Shown one piece after another: positions 1-7,553 of a stretch of 33,706 bases of DNA; positions within the stretch are counted from its first letter, which is position 1, and each line of letters opens with the position of its first letter. The stretch covers positions 1-33,706 of the forward strand of contig JAKAEO010000015.1 of the NCBI GenBank assembly GCA_021818285.1. The letters are read 5' to 3'. The position numbers were made by a program, and so were the translations under genes. The notes under the pieces are model-generated. The model did not search any database. It had not been told where the DNA came from and saw only the letters and a list, made by a program, of their open reading frames with translations. This DNA comes from Myxococcales bacterium (GTDB taxonomy: Bacteria > Myxococcota > Myxococcia > Myxococcales > Anaeromyxobacteraceae).

Positions 1-894
1 GAGCGCGGCGAGGCGGGCGGTGCGGCCGCCCTGATCGTGCGGCGGGCAGAGCTCGCAGAGGTCGGCCGAGGTGACCGCCGGCGAGCGGCCGGCCCGGCGG
101 GCGGCGGCCAGCCACGGCCCCGGCCAGAGGCCGCGCGCCGCGGGCGCGGAGACCCCGGGCGCGAAGGCCTGGTCGAGCGCGTCGAGGTCGAGGCTCACCA
201 GCGCCGGCGCCGTGAGCTCCCCGAGCAGCGCCTCCAGGCCGGGATCGTCGCGCCCTCCGGCGTAGCGCGCCTCGCCGCCTCGCCCCTCCAGCCAGGCGAC
301 GTGCTCGCGCGCCGCCGACTGCGGCTGGAGCCCGGCCACGCGGTAGCGCCTGCAGGCGCCGGAGGGGTGCAGGAGGGCCTGCCGGAACGGCGAGCCGGAG
401 TGGCCCTTCCCGTCCTTCGGCTCGCGCACGTCGGGGTGGGCGTCCAGGTTCAGGATCTCCGGCCGCAGCCCGGCCCGGACGTACCCGAGGAAGTGGCCGT
501 AGGCGGTCTCGTGCCCCCCGCCGAGCAGCAGGACGAAGCTCCCGGCGGCGAGCCAGCCGGCCACCGCCTCGCCCAGCGCCGCCTGGTCGGCCTCCAGGTC
601 GCCGGTGACGCGCAGGTCGCCGGCGTCGAGCGTCTTCGAGAGCAGCGCCGCGTGGGCGTCGTGGCCGCGGGCGTCGGGGGTCATCCGGTAGAGCGCGCGG
701 CGGACGGCGCCCGGCCCCTCGGCCGCGCCGGGCCGGCCGCCGTTGCGCCGGACCCCCTCGTCGGTGGGGAAGCCGGCCAGCACGGCGCGCGGCGCCTCGC
801 CGGGGACGAGGCCGCGCCCGAGCAGCCGGCCGACCCGCGGGTCGCCGGGAGTGGTGGCGGGCGGCTCGACGGCGGGCGGCGTGAAGGCGCTCAC
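1..894 (-). CDS. hutG: Formimidoylglutamase (partial, C-terminus beyond window)
   Basis: This ureohydrolase-family enzyme hydrolyses N-formimidoyl-L-glutamate to L-glutamate and formamide, the last step of histidine breakdown. The 298 codons in the window are open to the edge, so perhaps 10-20 residues are missing. All arginase-family manganese ligands are visible: H128 in GGGHET, D151/H153/D155 in NLDAHPDVRE, and D236/D238 in SLDLD. The tail has the family ending ADLCELCPPHD then GRTARLAAL. The GTG start (894-892) overlaps the TGA of hutI (893-891), so the two are translationally coupled, and there is no better in-frame start. Context after hutU and hutI separates it from agmatinase or arginase. 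Having HutG rather than HutF implies the one-step formamide-releasing route. Confidence 0.93.
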   Translation of the reverse strand, partial: MSAFTPPAVEPPATTPGDPRVGRLLGRGLVPGEAPRAVLAGFPTDEGVRRNGGRPGAAEGPGAVRRALYRMTPDARGHDAHAALLSKTLDAGDLRVTGDLEADQAALGEAVAGWLAAGSFVLLLGGGHETAYGHFLGYVRAGLRPEILNLDAHPDVREPKDGKGHSGSPFRQALLHPSGACRRYRVAGLQPQSAAREHVAWLEGRGGEARYAGGRDDPGLEALLGELTAPALVSLDLDALDQAFAPGVSAPAARGLWPGPWLAAARRAGRSPAVTSADLCELCPPHDQGGRTARLAAL

Positions 895-2126
895 CGCTTC
901 GTCTCCCCGGCCCGCCACACCGCGTGCCCGCCCGCGACGGTGAGCCGGCAGGCGTTGGGCCGGAAGTGGTAGAGCCACTCCTCCACGCTCGCGGCGTCGA
1001 AGAGCGCGAGGTCGGCCGCCTTGCCCGGCTCGAGCGAGCCGACCGCCTCCTCGAGCCCCAGGGCGCGGGCGGCGTGGATCGTCGCCCCCTTCACCGCCTC
1101 GGCCGGCGTCATCCGCTGCAGCACGCAGGCCAGGGTGAGCGCCAGCGGCAGGTGGTAGCTGGGCGCGGTGCCGGGGTTGAAGTCGGTGGCCACCGCCACC
1201 GGCACCCCGGCGGCGATCAGGGCGCGCGCCGGCGTGGGCGCGAGCCCCATCCACAGCGCCGAGGTGGGCAGGCTCACCGCCACCGTCCCCGACCCGGCCA
1301 GCGCCTCGATCCCCTCCTGCGGCACCGCCTCCAGGTGGTCGGCGGAGAGCGCGCCCAGCTCCGCGGCGAGCCGGGCGCCGCCGCAGGCGGTGAACTGGTC
1401 GGCGTGGAGCCGCACGCCGAGCCCCAGCGCCCGCCCGGCGAGCAGGACGCGCCGCGCCTGCTCGGTGGTGAAGGCCCCCTTCTCGACCCAGGCGTCGCAG
1501 GCGTCGGCCAGGCCCTCGGCGGCGACGCGCGGCAGCAGCTCCGCCACCAGCATCGCCACGTAGTCGCCGGCCCGCTCCGCGTACTCCGCCGGGAGGGCGT
1601 GGGCCCCGAGGAAGGTGGACACCACCCGCAGCGGCGTCTCGCGCGAGAGCCGCCGGTGGACGCGCAGCAGCTTGAGCTCCGCCTCGGGCTCCAGACCGTA
1701 GCCGCTCTTCGCCTCCACGGTGGTGACGCCCAGCCGGGCCATCTCCTCGAGGAAGCCGGCGGCGCGCCCGAAGAGCGCCTCCTCGTCGAGCGCCCGGGTG
1801 CGGGCCACGGTGGCGGCGATGCCGCCGCCCGACCGCGCGATGTCGAAGGCGCTGCGCCCGCGGAGCCGCTCCACCCACTCGTCGGTGCGCCAGCCGCCGA
1901 AGACCAGGTGGGTGTGGCAGTCCACCAGGCCGGGGAGCACCAGCCCCCCGCCGGCGTCCCAGCGCTCGGCCCGCCGCCAGCGCTCCGGCAGCTCCTCCTC
2001 CCGGCCCACCCAGGCGAGCCGCTCCCCCTCCCAGGCCACCGCCGCCCGCCGGACCAGGTGGACGTCCCCCTGCCCGCCGGCGGCGGCGCAGGTGGCGAGG
2101 CAGCCGATGTTCGCCAGGACCGGCAT
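891..2126 (-). CDS. hutI: Imidazolonepropionase
   Basis: Hydrolyses 4-imidazolone-5-propanoate to N-formimidoyl-glutamate, the third step of histidine degradation, in the cytoplasm. The 411 residues match the usual length of this amidohydrolase. Metal ligands are visible: the HxH pair H71/H73 in VDCHTHLVFGGWR, H241 in LHADQF and D315 in ATDFNPGT, with H264 in SADHLE also typical. The ATG lies one base after the hutU stop (2130-2128) with only a weak upstream GGTGAG, so it probably depends on translation of hutU. The gene overlaps hutG by 4 bases, making a compact hutU-hutI-hutG operon. Identification is firm. Confidence 0.96.
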   Translation of the reverse strand: MPVLANIGCLATCAAAGGQGDVHLVRRAAVAWEGERLAWVGREEELPERWRRAERWDAGGGLVLPGLVDCHTHLVFGGWRTDEWVERLRGRSAFDIARSGGGIAATVARTRALDEEALFGRAAGFLEEMARLGVTTVEAKSGYGLEPEAELKLLRVHRRLSRETPLRVVSTFLGAHALPAEYAERAGDYVAMLVAELLPRVAAEGLADACDAWVEKGAFTTEQARRVLLAGRALGLGVRLHADQFTACGGARLAAELGALSADHLEAVPQEGIEALAGSGTVAVSLPTSALWMGLAPTPARALIAAGVPVAVATDFNPGTAPSYHLPLALTLACVLQRMTPAEAVKGATIHAARALGLEEAVGSLEPGKAADLALFDAASVEEWLYHFRPNACRLTVAGGHAVWRAGETKR

Positions 2127-2127
2127 C

Positions 2128-3816
2128 TCACCGGCCGCCGGGGACCGGGGGCGGCGGCCGACCGGCCATGGGGAGGTCCAGGCCGCGCTCCCGCGCCGTC
2201 TCCAGCGCCAGCGGGTAGCCGGCGTCGGCGTGGCGCATCACCCCGGTGCCGGGGTCGGCGGTGAGGACCCGGGAGAGGCGCCGGTCGGCGGCGTCGGTCC
2301 CGTCGGCCACCGCCACCATGCCGGCGTGGATCGAGTAGCCGATGCCCACGCCGCCGCCGTGGTGGATCGAGACCCAGCTCGCGCCGCAGGCGGTGTTCAG
2401 CAGGGCGTTGAGCAGCGGCCAGTCGGCGATGGCGTCGGAGCGGTCCCGCATCCCCTCGGTCTCGCGGTTCGGCGAGGCCACCGAGCCGGCGTCCAGGTGA
2501 TCGCGGCCGATGACCAGGGGCGCCTTCACCCGGCCGGTGCGCACCAGCCAGTTGAAGCGCAGCCCCAGCTCGGCCCGCTCGCCGTACTCCAGCCAGCAGA
2601 TGCGGGCCGGCAGCCCCTGGAAGCGCACCCTCTCCCGGGCCGCCCGGATCCAGCGCCCCAGGGCCTCCTTCGCCGGGAAGGTCGCCAGCACCGCCTCGTC
2701 GGTGGCGGCGACGTCGGCCGGGTCGCCGGAGAGCGCCACCCAGCGGAAGGGGCCGGCCCCCTTGCAGAAGAGCGGCCGGATGAAGGCCGGGACGAAGCCC
2801 GGGATGCGGAAGGCCTGCTGCATGCCCCGCCGGTCGGCCACCTGCCCCCGCAGGTTGTTGCCGTAGTCGAAGGCCAGGCTCCCGGCCGACTGCAGCGCGA
2901 GCAGCGCGGTGACGTGGAGCTGCATCGAGTCCAGGACCCGCTCCTCGTAGCCGGCCGGGTCGCGCTCCCGCAGCGCCGCGGCCTCGGCCAGGGAGAGGTG
3001 GGCCGGGACGTAGCCGAGCCGCAGGTCGTGCGCGGCGGTCTGGTCGGTGACCAGGTCCACCCTCACCCCGCGCCGCACCAGCTCCGGCATCACCTCGGCC
3101 GCGTTGCCGAGGAGCCCCACCGAGAGCGGCCGCCGCGCCGCCCGCGCCTCCTCCACCAGCGCGAGCGCCTGGTCCAGGCTCTCGCTCATCCGGTCGCAGT
3201 AGCCGGTCTCCAGCCGCTTGCGGATGCGGGCCGGGTCCACCTCGACGCCCAGGAACGCGGCGCCGTTCATGGTGGCGGCGAGCGGCTGGGCCCCGCCCAT
3301 CCCGCCCAGCCCGGCGCTCACCACCAGCCGCCCGGCCAGGGTGCCGCCGAAGCGCTGCCGCGCCGCCTCGGCGAAGGTCTCGTAGGTCCCCTGCAGGATC
3401 CCCTGCGAGCCGATGTAGATCCAGGAGCCGGCCGTCATCTGGCCGTACATGGTGAGGCCGAGCGCGTCGAGCCGGCGGAACTCCTCCCAGGTGGCCCAGC
3501 GGGGCACCAGGTTGGCGTTGGCGATGAGGACCCGCGGCGCCTCCTCGTGGGTGCGGAACACCCCCACCGGCTTGCCGCTCTGCACCAGCAGCGTCTCGTC
3601 GTCCCCGAGGCGGCGCAGGGTGGCGACGATGGCGTCGTAGCAGTCCCAGTCGCGCGCCGCCTTGCCGCCGCCGCCGTACACCACCAGGTCGTCGGGCCGC
3701 TCCGCCACCTCGGGATCGAGGTTGTTCTGGAGCATCCGCAGCGCCGCCTCCTGGTGCCAGCCCCTGCAGGAGAGCGCCGGGCCCCGGGGTGCGCGGACGG
3801 TGCGTGCGCCGGCCAT
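2128..3816 (-). CDS. hutU: Urocanate hydratase (urocanase)
   Basis: Converts urocanate to imidazolone propionate using tightly bound NAD+, the second step of histidine catabolism. The 562-residue length fits the family. Diagnostic stretches include [14 protein letters not shown] near residue 28, [17 protein letters not shown] near 123, the glycine-rich [12 protein letters not shown] near 167, [10 protein letters not shown] near 316 and [13 protein letters not shown] near 347. C407 in GLPARICW aligns with Cys410 of the Pseudomonas enzyme. It is the first gene of the hut operon. The ATG has no Shine-Dalgarno sequence, and a possible -10 box lies only 8 bases upstream, so the mRNA may be almost leaderless. 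Histidase (hutH) is not in this window. Confidence 0.97.
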   Translation of the reverse strand: MAGARTVRAPRGPALSCRGWHQEAALRMLQNNLDPEVAERPDDLVVYGGGGKAARDWDCYDAIVATLRRLGDDETLLVQSGKPVGVFRTHEEAPRVLIANANLVPRWATWEEFRRLDALGLTMYGQMTAGSWIYIGSQGILQGTYETFAEAARQRFGGTLAGRLVVSAGLGGMGGAQPLAATMNGAAFLGVEVDPARIRKRLETGYCDRMSESLDQALALVEEARAARRPLSVGLLGNAAEVMPELVRRGVRVDLVTDQTAAHDLRLGYVPAHLSLAEAAALRERDPAGYEERVLDSMQLHVTALLALQSAGSLAFDYGNNLRGQVADRRGMQQAFRIPGFVPAFIRPLFCKGAGPFRWVALSGDPADVAATDEAVLATFPAKEALGRWIRAARERVRFQGLPARICWLEYGERAELGLRFNWLVRTGRVKAPLVIGRDHLDAGSVASPNRETEGMRDRSDAIADWPLLNALLNTACGASWVSIHHGGGVGIGYSIHAGMVAVADGTDAADRRLSRVLTADPGTGVMRHADAGYPLALETARERGLDLPMAGRPPPPVPGGR

Positions 3817-3824
3817 GGCCCGAA

Positions 3825-3853
3825 AGCCTAGCGCGCCCCGGAGCCGCGGTCAC
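3825..3853 (-). promoter_or_regulatory. Candidate hut operon promoter
   Basis: On the minus strand GTGACC (3853-3848) and TAGGCT (3830-3825) are separated by 17 bases, the expected sigma-70 spacing, though each is an imperfect match. Transcription would begin about 1-3 bases before the hutU ATG, in keeping with its lack of a Shine-Dalgarno sequence. This is inferred from sequence alone. Confidence 0.3.
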
Positions 3854-3890
3854 CGGCCGCGGCGCCCCGCGCCCCGGGTAGAATCGCCGC

Positions 3891-3986
3891 ATGCCCGAGC
3901 GCCAGCCCTCCAGCCGGTCCTGCTTCGTCTGCGGTCGCGACAACCCGCTGGGCCTCAGGGCCCGCTGGCGTGTGGACGAGGACTGA
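3891..3986 (+). pseudogene. Stub of a PaaI-type (hotdog) thioesterase gene
   Basis: A 31-codon frame runs from ATG 3891 to TGA 3984-3986. Its residues 11-26 (CFVCGRDNPLGLRARW) look like the N-terminus of many PaaI-family hotdog thioesterases, which open with a C-x-x-C-G-x-x-N-P-x-G-L pattern. No hotdog fold follows: the frame stops and the next base pairs belong to the end of the convergent GST gene (stop at 3990-3988). The reading is that a thioesterase gene lost everything but its start when the GST segment was joined here. A -10-like TAGAAT (3879-3884) lies 6 bases before the ATG, so the stub may still be transcribed. It could instead be a genuine CxxC micropeptide, which I think less likely. 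Confidence 0.55.
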
Positions 3987-3987
3987 G

Positions 3988-4590
3988 TCAGTCGGCGATG
4001 GAGCGCTTCCAGGCCGGCCGCTCGCGGAGGCGGGCGCAGTAGGCCTCGAGGGCCGGGTACCCGGTCAGCGCCCGCAGCGATCGGCCCCAGAGCAGGCAGG
4101 AGCCGACCACCACGTCGGCGACGCTGAAGGCGTCGCCGAGCACGTAGGGGTCCTCCTTCAGGACCCGCTCCAGCGGCTCGGCCGCCGCCAGGAAGCGGCG
4201 CTGGGCGTCGGCGACCCGGCCGGCGTCCCTTTCCGCCTCGGGCTTCCTCGCCTCCGCCGAGAGCTGGACCAGCGGCGGCTCCAGCTCGGTCATGGCGTAG
4301 AAGAGCCACTGGTAGAGGAGCGCCCGCGCCGGGGTCCCGGCCCGGGGCAGCAGCATGCCCTCGCGCTCGGCGAGCCAGAGGCAGATGGCCGCCGACTCGA
4401 AGATCCGCACCGGCCCGTCCTCCAGGGCCGGCACGTGGCCCAGCGGCTGCCGCGCCAGGTGCTCGGCCGACCGGGTCTCCCCCTTCGACGGATCGAGCCG
4501 GGCCAGCTCGTAGGGCAGGCCCAGCTCCTCCAGCACCCAGCGGGGCCGCGAGGACCGGGTCCTCGGGACGTACCAGAGCTTCAGCGCCAT
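3988..4590 (-). CDS. Glutathione S-transferase family protein
   Basis: A 200-residue cytosolic GST. The N-terminal thioredoxin-like domain (about 1-80) has a serine pair at 13-14 where the catalytic Ser/Tyr/Cys is expected, a cis-proline loop (HVPALEDG) and the glutathione-binding FESAAI motif. The C-terminal helical domain (about 90-200) contains [14 protein letters not shown], the usual N-capping/hydrophobic staple region. The ATG at 4590 is chosen because AGGAGG lies about 8 bases upstream; a much longer frame upstream overlaps the YdcZ gene and lacks family similarity. It follows the YdcZ gene by 50 bases on the same strand. The substrate cannot be told from sequence; conjugation of electrophiles is the family role. 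Confidence 0.9.
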   Translation of the reverse strand: MALKLWYVPRTRSSRPRWVLEELGLPYELARLDPSKGETRSAEHLARQPLGHVPALEDGPVRIFESAAICLWLAEREGMLLPRAGTPARALLYQWLFYAMTELEPPLVQLSAEARKPEAERDAGRVADAQRRFLAAAEPLERVLKEDPYVLGDAFSVADVVVGSCLLWGRSLRALTGYPALEAYCARLRERPAWKRSIAD

Positions 4591-4640
4591 CGTGTACCTC
4601 CTGCGCGGGCGCGGCGCGCCCGCCGTCGTTCGTGGAGCGA

Positions 4641-5078
4641 TCACCGCCGGATGAGCACCACGCCCGCCACCAGCAGCGCCGCCCCGAGGATCCGGCCGGC
4701 CGAGACGTGGCGGGCGGCGAGCCCCAGCACGCCGAAGTGGTCCATGGCCATCGCCGCCCCCATCTGGCCGGCCACCAGCAGCGCCAGCGTCGCGCCCACG
4801 CCGAGGCGCGGGGTGAGCAACACCACCGCCGTCACGTAGAAGGCGCCCAGGACGCCACCGGTCCAGCTCCACCAGGGGGCCGCGGCGGCGCGCGACAGGG
4901 CCGGCGGCAGCCGCAGCACCGCCACCCAGGCCAGCAGGGCCACCAGCCCGACGCCGAAGTTCACCACCGCCGCCCACTCGGGACGGCCGATGTAGCTGCG
5001 CATGGTGGCGTTCACGGCGGCCTGGACCGGCAGCCCCGCGCCGGCGGCGAGGGCGAGGAGGACGAGGAGCGCATCCAC
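4641..5078 (-). CDS. DMT-type inner-membrane protein of the YdcZ (DUF606) family
   Basis: A 145-residue integral membrane protein with about five hydrophobic segments (roughly 1-20, 35-58, 68-88, 93-112 and 127-143). The opening alanine-rich helix with [15 protein letters not shown] is typical of the YdcZ family, whose members resemble half of a drug/metabolite transporter and may act as dimers. A GGAGGT lies about 9 bases before the ATG. Its substrate is unknown. It sits between the hydroxyacyl-CoA dehydrogenase (63 bases upstream) and the GST (50 bases downstream), all on the minus strand, so co-transcription is plausible, but that does not identify the cargo. Confidence 0.85.
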   Translation of the reverse strand: MDALLVLLALAAGAGLPVQAAVNATMRSYIGRPEWAAVVNFGVGLVALLAWVAVLRLPPALSRAAAAPWWSWTGGVLGAFYVTAVVLLTPRLGVGATLALLVAGQMGAAMAMDHFGVLGLAARHVSAGRILGAALLVAGVVLIRR

Positions 5079-5141
5079 GGTTGCACCTCCGGGGGGAGAT
5101 CCTCTTCTACACGGAGGAGCGGCCTCGCCGCGACCCCCGGC

Positions 5142-6074
5142 TCACTCCCGCTTCAGCTTGGCCAGCCGGATGAGGGCCCGGTCGCGCTGGCGCAACCGCT
5201 CCGCCACCGGCCGGCCGGCGTGGTCGTAGAGGCCGCGCCCGGTCTTGGCCCCCAGGTCGCCGCGGGCCACCGCCGCCCGCAGCGCCTCCGGGGCGCCGCG
5301 CGCGGTCGAGAGCTCGGGCGCCAGGTTGTCGAGCACCCGCTGCCAGGTGTCCAGCCCGCCCAGGTCGGCCGTCTCGATGGGGCCGACGAAGGGCCAGCGG
5401 AAGCCGGGCCCCTCGGTCACCACCGCGTCCACGTCCTCGGGCGCCGCCACCCCCAGCTCCACCAGGTGGAAGGCTTCGCGCACCAGGGCCGCCTGCAGCC
5501 GGTTGGCGACGAAGCCCGGCACCTCCCGGCGCAGCCGCACCGGCCGCTTGCCCAGCCGGCGCATGGTCTCCAGCACCCGCTCCACGGTGGCGGGCGGCAT
5601 CGACGGGTGCGGCACCACCTCGACCAGCGGCACCAGCTGCGCCGGGTTGAAGAAGTGGAGGATGACCATGCGCCCGGGGTGCCGGGCCCGGCGGGACAGC
5701 TGGCTCACCGGCAGCGACGAGGTGTTGGAGGCGACGATCGTCTCCGCCTCCACCACCCGCTCGACGCGGTCGAAGAGATCGAGCTTCGCCTCCAGCACCT
5801 CGGGGATGGCCTCCACCACCACCTCCGCGCCGGCCAGCGCGGTGTCCAGGTCGGTGGTGGGCCGCACCCGGGCGCGCGCCCCGGCGGCGTCGGCCGGGGA
5901 GATCACCCCCTCCTCGGCGAGCAGCGCCAGGCTCTGCTCCAGCGCCCGCAGCCCCGCCGCGAGCCGCCCCTCGTCGGCGTCCTGGAGCCGCACCAGCGCG
6001 CCGGCCTGCGCGAAGAGTTGCGCGATCCCGTGCCCCATCACCCCCGCTCCCACCACCGCCGCGCTCCGCACCAT
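5142..6074 (-). CDS. 3-hydroxyacyl-CoA dehydrogenase (short, monofunctional)
   Basis: NAD-dependent oxidation of L-3-hydroxyacyl-CoA to 3-ketoacyl-CoA, or the reverse. The 310 residues fit the monofunctional HAD/HBD family. The Rossmann nucleotide site GAGVMG is at 9-14. S119, H140 (HFFNP), E152 and N191 (GFVANRL) align with the Ser/His/Glu/Asn catalytic set by their mutual spacing. The C-terminal helical domain contains [19 protein letters not shown] near 240. The ATG at 6074 begins exactly at the Rossmann strand and has GGGAG upstream; a longer frame adds unrelated sequence. It is divergent from the AcuI-type reductase across 117 bases, so the two may share control. Chain-length preference is not evident. 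Confidence 0.92.
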   Translation of the reverse strand: MVRSAAVVGAGVMGHGIAQLFAQAGALVRLQDADEGRLAAGLRALEQSLALLAEEGVISPADAAGARARVRPTTDLDTALAGAEVVVEAIPEVLEAKLDLFDRVERVVEAETIVASNTSSLPVSQLSRRARHPGRMVILHFFNPAQLVPLVEVVPHPSMPPATVERVLETMRRLGKRPVRLRREVPGFVANRLQAALVREAFHLVELGVAAPEDVDAVVTEGPGFRWPFVGPIETADLGGLDTWQRVLDNLAPELSTARGAPEALRAAVARGDLGAKTGRGLYDHAGRPVAERLRQRDRALIRLAKLKRE

Positions 6075-6191
6075 CGGGGACTCCCTTCCTGGTCCGACCC
6101 CGACCATACCGCGACGACGCCGCGGTTGAATCGCGGCCCGTGCTCTGCGACCCTGCGCGGGAGTTCCCCACCGCCCCTCCCGAGGAGACCC

Positions 6192-7175
6192 ATGTTCCGC
6201 GCCATCCTGATCGACAAGACGGCCACCGGCTCCGAGGCCCGGCTCGCCAGCCTCGACGAGGCCCAGCTCCCCGAGGGCGAGGTCACCGTCCGGGTGGAGT
6301 TCTCCACCCTCAACTACAAGGACGCGCTGGCCATCACCGGCAAGAGCCCGGTGGTGCGCAAGTTCCCCATGGTGGCGGGCATCGACCTCGCCGGCACCGT
6401 GGAGCGCAGCACCAGCCCAGAGTGGAAGCCCGGCGACCGGGTGGTGCTGAACGGGAACGGCCTGGGGGAGAGCCACTGGGGCGGGCTGGCCCAGCGCGCC
6501 CGGGTGCCGGGCGCCTGGCTGGTGCCGCTGCCGGCCGCCTTCACCAGCCGGCAGGCCATGGCCGTCGGCACCGCCGGCTACACCGCCATGCTCTGCGTCC
6601 TGGCGCTGGAGCGGCACGGCCTGAAGCCGGGAGCCGGCGAGGTGCTGGTCACCGGCGCCAGCGGCGGCGTGGGCAGCGTGGCGGTGGCCCTCCTCTCCCG
6701 GCTGGGCCACCAGGTGGTGGCCTCCACCGGCCGCCCCGGCGAGGCCGCCTGGCTCAAGGCCCTGGGCGCCGCCGAGGTGGTGGACCGGGCGGCCCTCTCC
6801 GCGCCCGGCAAGCCGCTGCAGAAGGAGCGCTGGGCCGCGGTGGTGGACTCGGTGGGCAGCCACACGCTGGCCAACGCCTGCGCGCAGATCAAGTACCGCG
6901 GCGCGGCGGCCGCCTGCGGCCTGGCCCAGGGGATGGACTTCCCCGCCAGCGTCGCCCCCTTCATCCTCCGCGGCGTGACCCTCTACGGCGTCGACAGCGT
7001 CATGGCCCCGCGCGAGCTGCGGCGCGAGGCCTGGACGCGGCTGGCCCGGGACCTGGACCCGGCGCGGCTCGAGTCGCTGGCCCAGGCCATCGGGCTGGAG
7101 CAGAGCCTGGGCGCCGCCGCCGACCTGCTGGCGGGCAAGGTCCGCGGCCGGCTGGTCGTGGACGTGAACGGCTGA
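6192..7175 (+). CDS. acuI: AcuI/YhdH-type NADPH-dependent acryloyl-CoA reductase (MDR family)
   Basis: A 327-residue zinc-free medium-chain reductase. The N-terminal half has the hallmark [16 protein letters not shown] (residues 38-53) and [14 protein letters not shown] of the YhdH/AcuI group; the Rossmann domain has [11 protein letters not shown] at 154-164. Known members reduce acryloyl-CoA to propionyl-CoA, which detoxifies acrylate and feeds propionate metabolism. The ATG at 6192 starts the family N-terminus with GAGGAG just upstream. Its stop overlaps by one base the start of the GGQ protein gene (TGATG at 7173-7177). The acuI symbol is by family similarity; other quinone-oxidoreductase-like roles are possible. 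Confidence 0.88.
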   Translation: MFRAILIDKTATGSEARLASLDEAQLPEGEVTVRVEFSTLNYKDALAITGKSPVVRKFPMVAGIDLAGTVERSTSPEWKPGDRVVLNGNGLGESHWGGLAQRARVPGAWLVPLPAAFTSRQAMAVGTAGYTAMLCVLALERHGLKPGAGEVLVTGASGGVGSVAVALLSRLGHQVVASTGRPGEAAWLKALGAAEVVDRAALSAPGKPLQKERWAAVVDSVGSHTLANACAQIKYRGAAAACGLAQGMDFPASVAPFILRGVTLYGVDSVMAPRELRREAWTRLARDLDPARLESLAQAIGLEQSLGAAADLLAGKVRGRLVVDVNG

Positions 7176-7549
7176 TGGAGCCGGGGCGGCGCGAGGCGGC
7201 GCGGCGGGCGCTGGCGCTCTCCGACCTGGCGCTCCTCGCCGAGTGCCGGGAGGAGTTCTTCGTCGGCGGCGGACCCGGCGGCCAGCACCGGAACAAGACC
7301 GCCTCCGCGGTCCGGCTGTTCCACCCCGCCACCGGCCTCCTCGTCACCGCCACCGAGCGGCGCAGCCAGCTCCAGAACCGCGGCGCCGCCCTGGAGCGGC
7401 TGCGGGAGCGGCTGCGCGCCCTCTCCCACGTGCCCAGGGCGCGCCGCCCCACCCGGGCCACCCGCGGCTCGCAGGAGCGGCGCCTGGCCGAGAAGCGGCG
7501 GCGGTCGGGCCACAAGGCCGGCCGGGCGCGCGGCGGATGGGAGGACTGA
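7175..7549 (+). CDS. Small RF-1-like GGQ-domain protein (ArfB/MTRFR-like peptidyl-tRNA hydrolase)
   Basis: A 124-residue protein made only of a class-I release-factor catalytic domain. GGGPGGQHRNK (31-41) holds the GGQ motif (35-37) that triggers peptidyl-tRNA hydrolysis, and residues 45-72 (SAVRLFHP to RRSQLQNR) match the rest of the domain. The tail (about 88-124) is rich in Arg and Lys, as in ArfB/ICT1, where such a tail enters the empty mRNA channel of a stalled ribosome. No codon-recognition domains are present. The likely role is ribosome rescue. Translation is coupled to acuI by TGATG. Only 4 bases separate its stop from that of the convergent 711-residue gene. Confidence 0.88.
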   Translation: MEPGRREAARRALALSDLALLAECREEFFVGGGPGGQHRNKTASAVRLFHPATGLLVTATERRSQLQNRGAALERLRERLRALSHVPRARRPTRATRGSQERRLAEKRRRSGHKAGRARGGWED

Positions 7550-7553
7550 GGCG

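Noticed and set aside
1274-4309. A 1011-codon minus-strand frame over the hut genes
   Set aside because: It is an alternative frame of hutI, hutU and GST, whose true frames carry all the catalytic motifs.
4591-4977. N-terminal extension of the GST gene upstream of 4590
   Set aside because: It overlaps the YdcZ-family gene in another frame, adds Gly/Arg-rich sequence, and a good AGGAGG marks the ATG at 4590.
6119-6137. 6-bp inverted repeat GCCGCG-N7-CGCGGC between the hydroxyacyl-CoA dehydrogenase and AcuI-type genes
   Set aside because: All-G/C stems of this length arise often by chance here; there is nothing else to support an operator.
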